Shown: in pieces, positions 15,108 to 26,600 of the stretch
Position numbering within the stretch: position 1 is the first letter of the stretch
Layout: each line of letters begins with the position of its first letter
Assembly: GCF_000498495.1 (NCBI RefSeq)
Contig: NZ_AVCS01000009.1
Span: 434,001-498,000 of the forward strand
Direction: 5' to 3'
Length of the DNA: 64,000 nucleotides
DNA from: Flavobacterium enshiense DK69
GTDB taxonomy: Bacteria; Bacteroidota; Bacteroidia; Flavobacteriales; Flavobacteriaceae
Notes under the pieces: model-generated
The model's database searches: none
What the model was told of the DNA's origin: nothing
Seen by the model: the letters and a program-made list of their open reading frames with translations, nothing else
Translations under genes and position numbers: made by a program

Positions 15108-16295
15108 ATGGCAAAAGAAACCTTTGATCGTTCGAAGCCCCATTTAAATATCGGAACTATCGGACACGTAGATCACGGAAAAACTACTTTAACTGCTGCT
15201 ATTACTAAAGTATTAGCTGATGCTGGTTTATCAGAAGCTAAATCATTCGATCAGATTGATAACGCTCCTGAAGAAAAAGAAAGAGGTATTACTATCAACA
15301 CTTCTCACGTAGAGTATTCTACAGCTAATCGTCACTACGCTCACGTTGACTGTCCTGGTCACGCGGATTACGTTAAGAACATGGTTACTGGTGCTGCTCA
15401 GATGGACGGTGCTATCCTTGTAGTTGCTGCTACGGATGGTCCAATGCCACAAACTCGTGAGCACATCCTTTTAGGTCGTCAGGTTGGTGTGCCTAGAATG
15501 GTAGTATTCATGAACAAAGTGGATATGGTTGATGATGCTGAGTTGTTAGAGCTTGTTGAGATGGAGATCAGAGACTTATTGTCTTTCTATCAATATGATG
15601 GTGATAACGGACCAGTTGTTCAAGGTTCTGCATTAGGAGCTTTAAATGGTGAGCCTCAATGGGTTGCTACTGTTATGGCGTTAATGGATGCTGTTGATAG
15701 CTGGATTGAATTGCCAATGCGTGATGTTGAGAAGCCATTCTTGATGCCAGTTGAGGATGTATTTACAATTACAGGTCGTGGAACTGTTGCTACAGGTCGT
15801 ATCGAAACTGGAGTTGCTAATACTGGAGATGCTGTTGAAATCATCGGTATGGGAGCTGAGAAATTGACTTCTACAATCACTGGAGTTGAGATGTTCCGTA
15901 AGATCCTTGATAGAGGTGAAGCTGGAGATAACGTAGGTTTATTATTACGTGGTATCGATAAAGCTGATATCAAAAGAGGGATGGTTATCATTAAGCCAGG
16001 ATCTGTTAAGCCACACGCTCACTTCAAAGCTGAGGTTTATATCTTGAAAAAAGAAGAAGGTGGACGTCACACTCCATTCCACAACAACTACCGTCCACAG
16101 TTCTACGTACGTACAACTGACGTTACAGGTACTATCTCTTTACCTGCAGGTGTTGAAATGGTTATGCCAGGTGATAACTTAACAATCGATGTTCAATTGT
16201 TGAGCCCAATCGCTTTATCAGTAGGTTTACGTTTCGCTATCCGTGAAGGTGGTAGAACAGTAGGTGCTGGTCAGGTAACTGAAATTTTAGACTAA
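15108..16295 (+). CDS. tuf: translation elongation factor Tu
   Basis: This 395-residue protein is EF-Tu throughout, with the GTPase P-loop GHVDHGKT at residues 19-26, the switch region with [17 protein letters not shown] in G3 and NKVDM in G4, then domains 2 and 3 ([22 protein letters not shown]). It delivers aminoacyl-tRNA to the ribosomal A site. It is co-transcribed with the upstream tRNA genes, as in the E. coli tufB operon, and a terminator follows. No oddities were seen. Confidence 0.99.
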   Translation: MAKETFDRSKPHLNIGTIGHVDHGKTTLTAAITKVLADAGLSEAKSFDQIDNAPEEKERGITINTSHVEYSTANRHYAHVDCPGHADYVKNMVTGAAQMDGAILVVAATDGPMPQTREHILLGRQVGVPRMVVFMNKVDMVDDAELLELVEMEIRDLLSFYQYDGDNGPVVQGSALGALNGEPQWVATVMALMDAVDSWIELPMRDVEKPFLMPVEDVFTITGRGTVATGRIETGVANTGDAVEIIGMGAEKLTSTITGVEMFRKILDRGEAGDNVGLLLRGIDKADIKRGMVIIKPGSVKPHAHFKAEVYILKKEEGGRHTPFHNNYRPQFYVRTTDVTGTISLPAGVEMVMPGDNLTIDVQLLSPIALSVGLRFAIREGGRTVGAGQVTEILD

Positions 16296-16314
16296 TTCAT
16301 AGTCAATTATAATA

Positions 16315-16342
16315 AAAACCAGCGGTTCGCTGCTGGTTTTTT
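16315..16342 (+). terminator. terminator after tuf
   Basis: AACCAGCGG and CTGCTGGTT pair around a TTCG loop (one GT pair) and are followed by T6. It lies between tuf and tRNA-Trp, and may allow read-through because no strong promoter is evident before the tRNA. Confidence 0.9.
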
Positions 16343-16348
16343 AAACAA

Positions 16349-16419
16349 ACGGGCGTAGTTCAAGGGTAGAATAGCGGTCTCCAAAACCGTTGATGGGGGT
16401 TCGAATCCCTCCGCCCGTG
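16349..16419 (+). tRNA. tRNA-Trp (CCA anticodon)
   Basis: This is a 71-nt cloverleaf with acceptor ACGGGCG/CGCCCGT, anticodon stem GCGGT/ACCGT and loop CTCCAAA giving CCA. The T-arm is GGGGGTTCGAATCCCTC and the discriminator is G. It lies just before secE, as in E. coli and many other bacteria. Confidence 0.96.
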
Positions 16420-16434
16420 CAAAAGGAATATACA

Positions 16435-16635
16435 ATGACAAAAGTTGTTAATTACATATCGGAAGCATTTGAAGAGTTAAAGTCAAATGTTGCTTGGCCG
16501 GAATGGGCTGAAGTGCAAAAGTTAACTATAATAGTAGCTTTATTTTCTATTTTATTTGCGTTAGCAACTTGGGGAGTTGATTCCGTTTTTGCTAAAGCAT
16601 TAGGGTTTTTCTTCAATTGGTTGTTAAAAGCTTAA
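16435..16635 (+). CDS. secE: preprotein translocase subunit SecE
   Basis: This is a short SecE of 66 residues from the ATG at 16435; an upstream frame extension runs back into the tRNA and is rejected. The amphipathic surface helix (YISEAFEELKSNVAWPEWAEVQ) has the conserved VAWP, and one membrane helix follows (about residues 30-60). It is an essential part of the SecYEG channel in the inner membrane. It lies 15 nt after tRNA-Trp and 10 nt before nusG, the near-universal order secE-nusG-rplK. Confidence 0.96.
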   Translation: MTKVVNYISEAFEELKSNVAWPEWAEVQKLTIIVALFSILFALATWGVDSVFAKALGFFFNWLLKA

Positions 16636-16645
16636 TTTTTTTGAT

Positions 16646-17197
16646 ATGATTGATAACAATGTCAAAAAATGGTATGTAGTTAGAGCGGTTAGCGGCCAGG
16701 AGAACAAGGTTAAAAACTATATTGAAACGGAAATTAACCGTTTGGGTATGGGTGATTATATTTCTCAAGTATTGGTTCCTACTGAAAAAGTAGTACAGGT
16801 ACGTGATGGGAAAAAGATCAGTAAAGACCGTGTTTATTTTCCTGGGTATGTTATGATTGAAGCTAACTTAACCGGAGAAATTCCACACATCATTAAATCG
16901 ATTACAGGTGTAATTGGTTTTTTAGGTGAAACAAAAGGAGGAGAAGCTGTACCGTTAAGACAGGCAGAAGTAAACAGAATGCTAGGTAAAGTGGATGAGT
17001 TATCTGTAAAGGTAGATCAGGGTGCTATACCATATTCGGTTGGAGAAACTGTGAAAGTAATTGATGGACCTTTCAATGGTTTTAATGGAACTGTTGAGAA
17101 AGTAAATGAAGAAAAGCGTAAACTTGAGGTAATGGTGAAGATCTTCGGAAGAAAGACTCCATTGGAATTGAGTTTTATGCAGGTTGAAAAAGTATAA
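16646..17197 (+). CDS. nusG: transcription antitermination protein NusG
   Basis: This 183-residue protein has the NusG N-terminal domain (KKWYVVRAVSGQENKVKNYIE; DRVYFPGYVMIEA) and a C-terminal KOW domain (GETVKVIDGPFNGFNGTVEKV near 133-153). It binds RNA polymerase and couples it to Rho or the ribosome. Position 10 nt after secE indicates co-transcription. Confidence 0.98.
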   Translation: MIDNNVKKWYVVRAVSGQENKVKNYIETEINRLGMGDYISQVLVPTEKVVQVRDGKKISKDRVYFPGYVMIEANLTGEIPHIIKSITGVIGFLGETKGGEAVPLRQAEVNRMLGKVDELSVKVDQGAIPYSVGETVKVIDGPFNGFNGTVEKVNEEKRKLEVMVKIFGRKTPLELSFMQVEKV

Positions 17198-17217
17198 TAT
17201 CGTTACATATATAAATC

Positions 17218-17247
17218 CACATCAATCGCTTCCAATTGATAGATGTG
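17218..17247 (+). promoter_or_regulatory. leader hairpin before rplK, candidate L1 autoregulation site
   Basis: CACATCAAT pairs with ATTGAT and ATGTG (with a bulge) around an 8-nt loop, 16 nt before the rplK start. In many bacteria ribosomal protein L1 represses rplKA by binding a structured leader here. The sequence match to known L1 sites is not tested. Confidence 0.4.
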
Positions 17248-17263
17248 CTAAATTTTTTTAAAA

Positions 17264-17701
17264 ATGGCTAAAGAAATTAGTAAAGTAGTTAAACTACAAG
17301 TTAAGGGAGGTGCCGCGAATCCTTCGCCACCGGTTGGACCTGCTTTGGGGGCTGCTGGGGTTAATATCATGGAGTTCTGTAAGCAGTTCAATGCTAGAAC
17401 GCAAGATAAACCTGGCAAAGTTTTACCAGTACAAATTACTGTGTATAAAGACAAGTCTTTTGACTTTGTTGTTAAAACGCCACCGGCTGCAATTCAATTA
17501 TTAGAAGCAGCTAAATTAAAGTCCGGTTCAGGGCAACCTAACCGTAAAAAAGTAGCAAACGTTACTTGGGATCAAATTAGAGCTATTGCTGAAGACAAAA
17601 TGGCTGACTTAAATGCTTTCGAAATCGAGAAAGCAATGAGTATGGTTGCCGGAACAGCTAGATCTATGGGTATAACAGTATCGGGAACAGCTCCTTTTTA
17701 A
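17264..17701 (+). CDS. rplK: 50S ribosomal protein uL11
   Basis: This 145-residue protein has a normal uL11 sequence, with the proline-rich [24 protein letters not shown] region and the C-terminal rRNA-binding domain ([27 protein letters not shown]). It forms part of the GTPase-associated centre of the 50S subunit. It is the first gene of the rplKAJL-rpoBC cluster, and a leader hairpin precedes it. Confidence 0.98.
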   Translation: MAKEISKVVKLQVKGGAANPSPPVGPALGAAGVNIMEFCKQFNARTQDKPGKVLPVQITVYKDKSFDFVVKTPPAAIQLLEAAKLKSGSGQPNRKKVANVTWDQIRAIAEDKMADLNAFEIEKAMSMVAGTARSMGITVSGTAPF

Positions 17702-17720
17702 TCCTATAAAGAATTAAGAC

Positions 17721-18410
17721 ATGGCAAAATTGACAAAAAAGCAAAAAGAGGCTGCAGCAAAAATTGAGAAGAATAAATTATACTCTTTGAAAGATGCATC
17801 TGCATTAATTAAAGAAGTTGCTTCTGCAAAATTTGATGAGTCTGTTGATATCGCAGTTAAATTAGGAGTAGATCCTAGAAAAGCGAATCAAATGGTAAGA
17901 GGCGTTGTTACTTTACCTCACGGTACTGGAAAAGATGTTAGAGTATTAGCATTGGTTACTCCGGATAAAGAAGCTGAGGCTAAAGCAGCGGGTGCTGACC
18001 ACGTAGGTTTGGATGACTATTTACAAAAAATAAAAGACGGTTGGACAGATATTGATGTAATCATCACAATGCCGGCTGTTATGGGTAAATTAGGTCCTTT
18101 AGGACGTGTTTTAGGTCCAAGAGGTTTGATGCCAAACCCTAAAACAGGTACTGTAACTATGGATGTGGCGAAAGCTGTTGAAGAAGTTAAAGCTGGTAAA
18201 ATCGACTTTAAAGTTGATAAAACTGGAATCGTTCACGCTGGAATCGGAAGAATTTCTTTTGATGCTCAAAAAATCACAGAGAACGCTCACGAAATTATTC
18301 AAACATTAATCAAATTGAAACCAACTGCAGCAAAAGGTACTTATATTAAGAGTATCCACATCTCATCTACGATGAGTCCTGCAATTGCTTTAGATCCTAA
18401 AGCAGTTTAA
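17721..18410 (+). CDS. rplA: 50S ribosomal protein uL1
   Basis: This 229-residue uL1 has [22 protein letters not shown] near residue 40, the [14 protein letters not shown] segment near 133-146 and a [12 protein letters not shown] end. It forms the mobile L1 stalk at the tRNA exit site and often represses its own operon. The spacing to rplK is 19 nt. Confidence 0.98.
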   Translation: MAKLTKKQKEAAAKIEKNKLYSLKDASALIKEVASAKFDESVDIAVKLGVDPRKANQMVRGVVTLPHGTGKDVRVLALVTPDKEAEAKAAGADHVGLDDYLQKIKDGWTDIDVIITMPAVMGKLGPLGRVLGPRGLMPNPKTGTVTMDVAKAVEEVKAGKIDFKVDKTGIVHAGIGRISFDAQKITENAHEIIQTLIKLKPTAAKGTYIKSIHISSTMSPAIALDPKAV

Positions 18411-18432
18411 TTGGTAGTTAAAAATTTTTAGT

Positions 18433-18930
18433 ATGACTAGAGAAGAAAAATCAATCGCGATTGAAGATTTAACTGCACAGTTGGCTGGTAGAAATGTTGT
18501 TTATTTAGCGGACATTTCTGGACTTAATGCAGATACTACTTCAAACTTAAGAAGAGCTTGTTTTAAAGCTGGTATCAAATTAGAGGTTGTTAAGAATACA
18601 TTACTTGAAAAAGCAATGGAAGCTTCTGAAACTAACTTCGGTGAATTGACTACAGTTTTAAAAGGAAACACTTCTATATTAATTGCAGATACAGCTAACG
18701 CTCCTGCAAAAATCATCAAAGAATTCCGTAAGAAATCTGATAAGCCTTTATTAAAAGGTGCTTACATCAACGACGAGATCTACATTGGAGATAACTTACT
18801 TGATTCATTAGCATCTCTTAAATCGAAAGAAGAGGTTATTGGAGAAATCATCGGATTATTACAATCACCAGCTCAAAGAGTTATTTCTGCTCTTAAGAAC
18901 CAATTCAAAGACGAAGAGGGAGCTGAATAA
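18433..18930 (+). CDS. rplJ: 50S ribosomal protein uL10
   Basis: This 165-residue uL10 has an N-terminal rRNA-binding domain and a C-terminal helix that carries the L7/L12 dimers. The space from rplA is only 22 nt, so the long L10 leader seen in E. coli is absent. Any L10-L12 feedback would have to act on another site. Confidence 0.97.
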   Translation: MTREEKSIAIEDLTAQLAGRNVVYLADISGLNADTTSNLRRACFKAGIKLEVVKNTLLEKAMEASETNFGELTTVLKGNTSILIADTANAPAKIIKEFRKKSDKPLLKGAYINDEIYIGDNLLDSLASLKSKEEVIGEIIGLLQSPAQRVISALKNQFKDEEGAE

Positions 18931-18984
18931 GTTTAGCACTAATTAATTATTATATTTTACAAATCATTTTAAAAGATAGAAAAA

Positions 18985-19356
18985 ATGGCAGATTTGAAAC
19001 AATTCGCAGAACAATTAGTTAACTTAACAGTTAAAGAAGTTAACGAGTTAGCAACAATATTAAAAGACGAGTATGGAATCGAGCCGGCTGCTGCTGCTGT
19101 AGTAGTTGCTGCAGGTGGAGGCGATGCTGGTGCTGCTGAAGAGCAAACTGAATTCACTGTAGTATTGAAAGATGCTGGTGCTTCTAAATTAGGAGTTGTT
19201 AAAGCTGTTAAAGAATTAACAGGTTTAGGACTTAAAGAAGCTAAAGATTTAGTAGATGCTGCTCCAACTAACGTTAAAGAAGGTATTTCTAAAGACGAAG
19301 CTGAAGGTCTTAAGAAAGCTTTAGAAGAAGCAGGTGCTGTAGTTGAGCTTAAATAA
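18985..19356 (+). CDS. rplL: 50S ribosomal protein bL12
   Basis: This 123-residue bL12 has an N-terminal dimerisation helix ([24 protein letters not shown]), an Ala/Gly-rich hinge (about 33-52) and a C-terminal factor-binding domain ([24 protein letters not shown]). It recruits translation GTPases. A strong hairpin lies between it and rpoB. Confidence 0.98.
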   Translation: MADLKQFAEQLVNLTVKEVNELATILKDEYGIEPAAAAVVVAAGGGDAGAAEEQTEFTVVLKDAGASKLGVVKAVKELTGLGLKEAKDLVDAAPTNVKEGISKDEAEGLKKALEEAGAVVELK

Positions 19357-19379
19357 GCTGACTTAAGTTATAAAAACTA

Positions 19380-19417
19380 GGTTTAGGCCTTTGAGAGTTT
19401 TTCTCAAGGCCTAAACC
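19380..19417 (+). terminator. rplL-rpoB attenuator-like hairpin
   Basis: GGTTTAGGCC and GGCCTAAACC pair perfectly, and an inner TTGAGA/TCTCAA stem stacks with one bulged T and a loop of about 5 nt. Only ATTTT follows, so it is a weak terminator. That suits partial attenuation or RNA processing between ribosomal and polymerase genes, as known in E. coli at the same position. Confidence 0.7.
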
Positions 19418-19618
19418 ATTTTGCGTATAATAATTATTTATTAAAAATTTACTTTAAAGATAGTTTGAAATACGTAATATTTTTAATCAATACGAAGAAA
19501 GAAAATGAAATTATAACTTTCTGTTCATTTTCGGAGATGTATTGATTATTAAGAAGAAAGTAAAATTATACTGTGTTTTTGCACAAAACTTTTTTTTTAA
19601 TCAAAATTTTGTCCATTG

Positions 19619-22600
19619 ATGTTAACAAATCAGACTGAAAGATTAAATTTCGCCTCGACGAAAAACATCCCAGACTATCCGGATTTCTTGGATATTCAGG
19701 TAAAATCTTTTAAAGATTTTTTCCAATTGGAAACCAAATCTGATGAAAGAGGCAACGAAGGTCTTTACAATACCTTCATGGAAAACTTCCCAATTACTGA
19801 TACAAGAAATCAGTTCGTATTGGAATTCCTAGACTACTTTGTTGATCCACCCCGTTATACAATTGAAGAGTGTATAGACAGAGGTTTAACGTATAGTGTG
19901 CCATTAAAAGCACGTTTGAAACTGTACTGTACAGACCCTGAGCATGAAGATTTTGAAACAATTGTACAGGATGTATATTTAGGTACTATCCCGTATATGA
20001 CACCAAGTGGTACTTTTGTTATCAATGGTGCAGAGCGTGTTGTTGTATCTCAGTTACACCGTTCACCGGGAGTTTTCTTCGGACAATCTTTCCACGCTAA
20101 CGGAACAAAATTATACTCTGCCAGAGTTATTCCTTTTAAAGGATCTTGGATTGAATTCGCTACCGATATCAACAGCGTAATGTATGCGTATATCGATAGA
20201 AAGAAAAAATTACCTGTTACGACTTTATTCCGTGCTATAGGATTCGAGCGTGATAAGGACATTCTTGAAATCTTCGACCTTGCTGAAGAAATCAAAGTTT
20301 CAAAATCAGGTCTTAAAAAATATATTGGTCGTAGACTAGCTGCTCGTGTATTGAACACTTGGCACGAAGATTTCGTGGATGAGGATACAGGAGAGGTTGT
20401 ATCTATCGAGCGTAACGAAATTATCTTGGATCGTGACACTTTGTTAGATAAAGATAATGTAGAAGAAATTGTTGACGCAAACGTAAAATCGATCTTGTTG
20501 CACAAGGAAGATAACAACCAAGCGGATTATGCAATTATCCACAACACCTTACAAAAAGACCCTACAAACTCAGAAAAAGAAGCTGTAGAGCACATTTACC
20601 GTCAGTTGCGTAACGCAGAACCGCCTGATGAAGAAACTGCTCGTGGTATCATTGATAAATTGTTCTTCTCTGATCAACGTTATAACTTAGGTGAAGTTGG
20701 TCGTTACAGAATGAACAAAAAATTAGGTTTGGATATCCCAATGGAAAAACAGGTTTTGACCAAAGAGGATATTATCACTATCGTGAAATATTTGATTGAG
20801 CTTATCAACTCTAAAGCGGAGATTGATGATATTGATCACTTATCAAACCGTCGTGTTAGAACAGTTGGTGAACAATTGTCTGCACAATTTGGAGTTGGTC
20901 TTGCACGTATGGCAAGAACTATCCGTGAAAGAATGAACGTTCGTGATAACGAGGTGTTCACGCCAATCGATTTGATCAATGCGAAAACATTATCATCGGT
21001 TATCAATTCTTTCTTCGGAACCAACCAGTTATCTCAGTTCATGGACCAAACGAATCCATTGGCAGAGATTACACACAAGAGAAGATTGTCTGCCCTAGGA
21101 CCTGGAGGTCTTTCGCGAGAGAGAGCCGGATTCGAGGTGCGAGACGTTCACTATACTCACTACGGACGTTTATGTCCGATTGAAACACCAGAGGGACCAA
21201 ACATTGGTTTGATTTCGTCGTTGGGTGTTTACGCGAAAGTAAACGGAATGGGCTTTATCGAAACACCTTACCGTAAGGTAACTAATGGTACTGTAGATTT
21301 AGTTTCAACTCCTGTTTATTTAAGTGCAGAAGAAGAAGAAGGTAAGATGATTGCTCAGGCAAACATCGAAATGGACCAAACTGGTAGAATTACGGCTGAG
21401 AACGTTATTGCTCGTGAAGAGGGTGACTTCCCGGTTGTTGATCCGACTGCTGTTCATTATACTGACGTAGCACCAAACCAGATCGCTTCGATTTCGGCTT
21501 CGTTGATTCCGTTCTTAGAGCATGATGATGCGAACCGTGCGTTGATGGGATCGAACATGATGCGCCAGGCCGTACCATTGTTACGTCCTGAATCGCCAAT
21601 TGTTGGAACTGGTCTTGAGCGTCAGGTAGCTACTGATTCCCGTGTACTTATCAATGCAGAAGGAGAAGGAGTTGTTGAGTATGTAGATGCAAACATGATC
21701 ACTATCAAATACGATAGAACTGATGCAGAGCGTGCTGTAAGCTTCGATCCGGATGAGAAAACTTATCAGTTGATCAAGTTCAGAAAAACCAATCAGAGTA
21801 CATCTATCAACTTGAAGCCTATCGTTAGGAAAGGTGATCGAGTTGCGAAAGGACAAGTACTTTGTGAAGGTTACGCAACGCAAAACGGAGAGCTTGCTTT
21901 AGGTAGAAACCTACAGGTAGCGTTCATGCCTTGGAAAGGGTACAACTTCGAGGATGCGATTGTAATTTCTGAAAAAGTAGTTCGTGATGATATCTTTACT
22001 TCGATTCACGTAGACGATTACTCATTAGAGGTTCGTGATACAAAATTGGGTAACGAAGAGTTAACGAATGATATTCCGAACGTTTCTGAAGAGGCTACTA
22101 AAGACTTGGATGAAAACGGTATGATCAGAATCGGAGCAGAGGTTAAACCTGGCGACATTCTAATCGGAAAAATTACACCAAAAGGAGAATCAGATCCAAC
22201 TCCGGAAGAGAAGTTATTAAGAGCTATCTTCGGAGATAAAGCAGGTGATGTGAAAGATGCTTCATTAAAAGCTTCTCCATCATTACACGGTGTGGTTTTA
22301 GATAAAAAATTATTTGCGAGAGCGGTAAAAGATAAACGTAAACGTTCTAAAGATAAAGATGATTTAGCGGTTCTTGAAACTCAGTTTGAAGTTAAATTCA
22401 ACGAGTTGAAAGATAAGTTGGTTGAGAAATTATTCGAAATCGTTAACGGTAAAACGTCTCAAGGTGTAATGAATGATTTGGGTGAGGAAGTATTGCCAAA
22501 AGGTAAGAAATACACGCAAAAAATGCTTTACGCTGTAGAGGATTTCGCTCACTTAACTAAAGGTCAGTGGACTACAGATGACGAGTCAAATGCAATGGTA

Positions 22601-23431
22601 AATGACTTGATCCACAACTATAAAATCAAGCTGAACGATTTGCAAGGAGCATTGAGAAGAGAGAAATTCACGATCACTGTTGGAGATGAATTGCCATCAG
22701 GTATCTTGAAATTAGCTAAAGTATACATCGCTAAGAAACGTAAACTGAAAGTTGGAGATAAGATGGCAGGTCGTCACGGTAACAAAGGTATCGTTGCGAA
22801 AATCGTTCGTCAGGAAGATATGCCATTCTTAGAAGACGGAACACCGGTAGATATCGTATTGAATCCACTAGGGGTACCTTCTCGTATGAACATCGGACAG
22901 ATTTATGAAACTGTATTAGGATGGGCAGGTAAGAAATTAGGAAGAAAGTACGCTACGCCAATTTTCGACGGAGCTTCTCTTGACCAAATCAATGCCTTAA
23001 CTGACGAAGCAGGTGTTCCAAGATTCGGTCATACGTATTTGTATGACGGAGGAACTGGAGAGCGTTTCCACCAGCCGGCAACCGTAGGTGTGATCTATAT
23101 GTTGAAATTAGGACACATGGTTGACGATAAGATGCACGCACGTTCTATCGGTCCATACTCATTGATCACGCAGCAGCCTCTTGGAGGTAAAGCGCAGTTC
23201 GGAGGTCAGCGTTTTGGAGAGATGGAGGTTTGGGCTCTTGAGGCGTATGGTGCGTCAAGTACTTTAAGAGAGATCTTGACAGTTAAATCGGATGACGTTA
23301 TCGGTAGAGCTAAAACTTACGAGTCAATTGTTAAGGGTGAAACTATGCCGGAGCCAGGACTACCTGAATCATTCAATGTATTGATGCATGAATTAAAAGG
23401 TCTTGGATTAGACATCAGATTAGAAGAATAA
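19619..23431 (+). CDS. rpoB: RNA polymerase beta subunit
   Basis: This is RpoB of 1270 residues from the ATG at 19619; the frame also offers a TTG one codon earlier. All the usual regions are present: the early [24 protein letters not shown], the rifampicin region with [33 protein letters not shown], and the late [15 protein letters not shown] and [24 protein letters not shown]. The second of these has the wild-type D, H, R and S residues that define rifampicin sensitivity elsewhere. It lies 262 nt after rplL, behind a hairpin, and 253 nt before rpoC. Confidence 0.99.
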   Translation: MLTNQTERLNFASTKNIPDYPDFLDIQVKSFKDFFQLETKSDERGNEGLYNTFMENFPITDTRNQFVLEFLDYFVDPPRYTIEECIDRGLTYSVPLKARLKLYCTDPEHEDFETIVQDVYLGTIPYMTPSGTFVINGAERVVVSQLHRSPGVFFGQSFHANGTKLYSARVIPFKGSWIEFATDINSVMYAYIDRKKKLPVTTLFRAIGFERDKDILEIFDLAEEIKVSKSGLKKYIGRRLAARVLNTWHEDFVDEDTGEVVSIERNEIILDRDTLLDKDNVEEIVDANVKSILLHKEDNNQADYAIIHNTLQKDPTNSEKEAVEHIYRQLRNAEPPDEETARGIIDKLFFSDQRYNLGEVGRYRMNKKLGLDIPMEKQVLTKEDIITIVKYLIELINSKAEIDDIDHLSNRRVRTVGEQLSAQFGVGLARMARTIRERMNVRDNEVFTPIDLINAKTLSSVINSFFGTNQLSQFMDQTNPLAEITHKRRLSALGPGGLSRERAGFEVRDVHYTHYGRLCPIETPEGPNIGLISSLGVYAKVNGMGFIETPYRKVTNGTVDLVSTPVYLSAEEEEGKMIAQANIEMDQTGRITAENVIAREEGDFPVVDPTAVHYTDVAPNQIASISASLIPFLEHDDANRALMGSNMMRQAVPLLRPESPIVGTGLERQVATDSRVLINAEGEGVVEYVDANMITIKYDRTDAERAVSFDPDEKTYQLIKFRKTNQSTSINLKPIVRKGDRVAKGQVLCEGYATQNGELALGRNLQVAFMPWKGYNFEDAIVISEKVVRDDIFTSIHVDDYSLEVRDTKLGNEELTNDIPNVSEEATKDLDENGMIRIGAEVKPGDILIGKITPKGESDPTPEEKLLRAIFGDKAGDVKDASLKASPSLHGVVLDKKLFARAVKDKRKRSKDKDDLAVLETQFEVKFNELKDKLVEKLFEIVNGKTSQGVMNDLGEEVLPKGKKYTQKMLYAVEDFAHLTKGQWTTDDESNAMVNDLIHNYKIKLNDLQGALRREKFTITVGDELPSGILKLAKVYIAKKRKLKVGDKMAGRHGNKGIVAKIVRQEDMPFLEDGTPVDIVLNPLGVPSRMNIGQIYETVLGWAGKKLGRKYATPIFDGASLDQINALTDEAGVPRFGHTYLYDGGTGERFHQPATVGVIYMLKLGHMVDDKMHARSIGPYSLITQQPLGGKAQFGGQRFGEMEVWALEAYGASSTLREILTVKSDDVIGRAKTYESIVKGETMPEPGLPESFNVLMHELKGLGLDIRLEE

Positions 23432-23441
23432 GAAAGAATGC

Positions 23442-23475
23442 AGTATTCAGTTCCAAAATATCGGAACTGAATACT
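23442..23475 (+). terminator. rpoB-rpoC spacer hairpin
   Basis: AGTATTCAGTTCC (23442-23454) and GGAACTGAATACT (23463-23475) form a perfect 13-bp stem with an 8-nt loop. The following TATTTATAATAAG has no clean T-run, so it is either a weak terminator or an RNA-processing or stability element. Confidence 0.6.
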
Positions 23476-23684
23476 TATTTATAATAAGTTTTTAAGGATT
23501 TATACCCGTAACCCGTTCCGATTTTTTATAAGAATGCCGTGCATTTTATAACTAGCACTTCAAATTTGAGTTTGAAGTTTAGAGAAGTAATTCGAGGTAG
23601 TGACATAATGAATTGACTCTTTTTAAGAGTAAATTATAAGTCTAAAATCAATTTTTAATTGCAAATAAATCAATAGTAAAAACT
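23476..23684 (+). other. structured non-coding part of the rpoB-rpoC spacer
   Basis: There are two further small inverted repeats: ACTTCAAA/TTTGAAGT (23557-23564 and 23571-23578) and ACTCTT/AAGAGT near 23616-23630. No ORF or clear -7 promoter box is visible. The whole rpoB-rpoC gap is 253 nt, long for genes that are usually close together. Confidence 0.5.
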
Positions 23685-26600
23685 ATGATGAATAATAGAA
23701 ATAAAGATAAAAATACGATCAAAAGATTTAACAAGATTTCGATTGGTTTAGCTTCTCCAGAATCTATCCTAGCGGAGTCAAGAGGTGAGGTTTTAAAACC
23801 GGAAACCATCAATTATCGTACCCATAAACCAGAGCGTGACGGTCTTTTCTGTGAGCGAATTTTCGGTCCTGTAAAAGATTTTGAATGTGCTTGTGGTAAA
23901 TACAAAAGAATCCGTTACAAAGGGATCGTGTGTGACCGATGTGGGGTTGAAGTTACGGAGAAAAAAGTGCGTCGTGACCGTGTAGGACATATCAATTTGG
24001 TGGTCCCTATTGCTCACATCTGGTATTTCCGTTCACTTCCTAACAAAATTGGTTATATCCTTGGGTTGCCGTCTAAGAAATTAGACATGATTATCTACTA
24101 CGAAAGATATGTAGTAATTCAGCCGGGTATCGCTAAAGGTCCAGACGGAGAAACTTTAAACAAATTAGATTTCCTTACTGAAGAAGAATACTTGAATATT
24201 CAGGATTCCCTTCCGATGGAAAACCAATATTTAGATGATACCGATCCAAACAAATTCATCGCTAAGATGGGTGCAGAGTGTATCATGGATTTATTGGCTC
24301 GTACCGATTTAGATGCATTGTCATATGAATTGCGTCACGCGGCTAACAATGAAACATCTAAACAAAGAAAAACAGAAGCGTTAAAACGTCTTCAGGTAGT
24401 GGAGTCTTTCCGTGAAGCAAATAATAACAGAGAGAACCGTCCGGAGTGGATGATTATGAAGGTTATTCCTGTTATCCCGCCGGAATTACGTCCGTTAGTG
24501 CCGCTTGATGGTGGTCGTTTCGCGACTTCGGATTTGAATGACCTTTACCGTCGTGTAATCATCCGTAACAATCGTTTGAAACGATTAATGGAAATCAAAG
24601 CGCCTGAGGTAATCTTGAGAAACGAAAAACGTATGTTGCAGGAATCTGTGGACTCGTTGTTCGATAACACAAGAAAAGCTTCTGCTGTTAAAACAGAATC
24701 AAACAGACCATTGAAATCCCTTTCTGATTCATTGAAAGGTAAGCAAGGTCGTTTCCGTCAGAACTTATTAGGTAAACGTGTGGATTATTCTGCCCGTTCG
24801 GTAATTGTCGTTGGACCGGAAATGAAATTGTTCGAATGTGGTCTTCCAAAAGACATGGCTGCTGAGCTGTACAAACCATTCGTTATTCGTAAGTTAATCG
24901 AAAGAGGAATCGTTAAGACGGTTAAGTCGGCTAAGAAAATCATCGACAAAAAAGAGCCGGTAGTATGGGATATCCTTGAAAACGTAATTAAAGGTCACCC
25001 GGTATTACTAAACCGTGCTCCTACGTTACACCGTTTAGGTATCCAGGCGTTCCAGCCAAAATTGATCGAAGGAAAAGCGATTCAGTTGCACCCATTAGTG
25101 TGTACGGCGTTCAACGCGGATTTCGACGGTGACCAGATGGCGGTTCACTTACCATTAGGGCCTGAGGCTATTTTAGAGGCGCAATTGTTAATGTTGGCTT
25201 CTCACAATATTCTTAACCCTGCCAATGGTGCGCCTATCACGGTACCTTCTCAGGACATGGTTCTTGGTCTTTACTATATGACCAAAGAGCGTTTGTCTAC
25301 ACCTGATCACAAGATTTTAGGTGAAGGTTTAACTTTCTATTCTGCAGAAGAGTGTAATATCGCTTTGAATGAAGGAAGAGTTGAGTTGAATGCTCGTGTT
25401 AAAATCAGAGCAAAAGATTTCAACGAGAATGGAGAATTGGTATATAAAATCATCCAGACTACTGCAGGTAGAGTATTGTTCAACGAAGTAGTACCTGAAG
25501 CAGCAGGATATATCAATGAGGTATTGACTAAAAAATCGTTGCGTGATATCATCGGTCACATTTTAAGTGCTACTGATGTACCTACAACGGCTGCCTTCTT
25601 GGATAACATGAAGGATATGGGATACCGATTCGCTTTCAAAGGCGGTTTGTCATTCTCATTGGGAGATATCCGTATTCCGGAACAAAAACAACAATTAATT
25701 GCAGATGCCAGAGAACAAGTTGCCGGTATCTCAATGAACTATAACATGGGTCTTATTACCAATAACGAGCGTTACAACCAGGTTATTGATATTTGGACTT
25801 CAGCAAATGCTCAGCTTACAGAGTTGGCAATGAAAAACATTAGAGAAGACCAGCAAGGTTTCAACTCGGTGTATATGATGCTTGATTCTGGGGCGCGTGG
25901 ATCGAAAGAGCAGATTCGTCAGTTAACCGGTATGCGTGGTTTGATGGCTAAGCCGAAAAAATCAACTGCTGGTGGTGGTGAAATTATTGAAAACCCGATC
26001 TTATCAAACTTTAAAGAAGGTCTTTCCATCCTTGAGTACTTTATCTCTACTCACGGTGCTCGTAAAGGTCTTGCGGATACGGCTCTTAAAACGGCCGATG
26101 CGGGTTACTTGACTCGTCGTCTACATGACGTATCTCAGGATGTTATCGTTAACTCGGTAGACTGTGGTACTTTAAGAGGTGTTGAAGTTTCGGCTTTAAA
26201 GAAAAACGAAGAGATTGTAGAGTCTTTAGGAGAAAGAATCTTAGGACGTGTTGCTTTACAGGATGTAATTAATCCGTTAAATGGTGAGGTGCTGGTTCAC
26301 GCAGGTGAAGAAATTACCGAAGCTATTATGAAAGCAATCGACGCTTCTCCAGTTGAAAAAGTAGATGTTCGTTCGCCGCTTACTTGTGAAGCTCCGAAAG
26401 GAATCTGTGCTAAATGTTACGGACGTAACTTGGCAACTGGTAAGATGACGCAGAGAGGTGAAGCGGTTGGTGTTATTGCAGCACAGTCAATTGGTGAGCC
26501 TGGTACACAGTTAACACTTCGTACGTTCCACGTAGGAGGGGTTGCTGGAGGTATCTCTGAAGAGTCTAGCATCATCACTCGTTTTGCAGGTAGATTGGAA

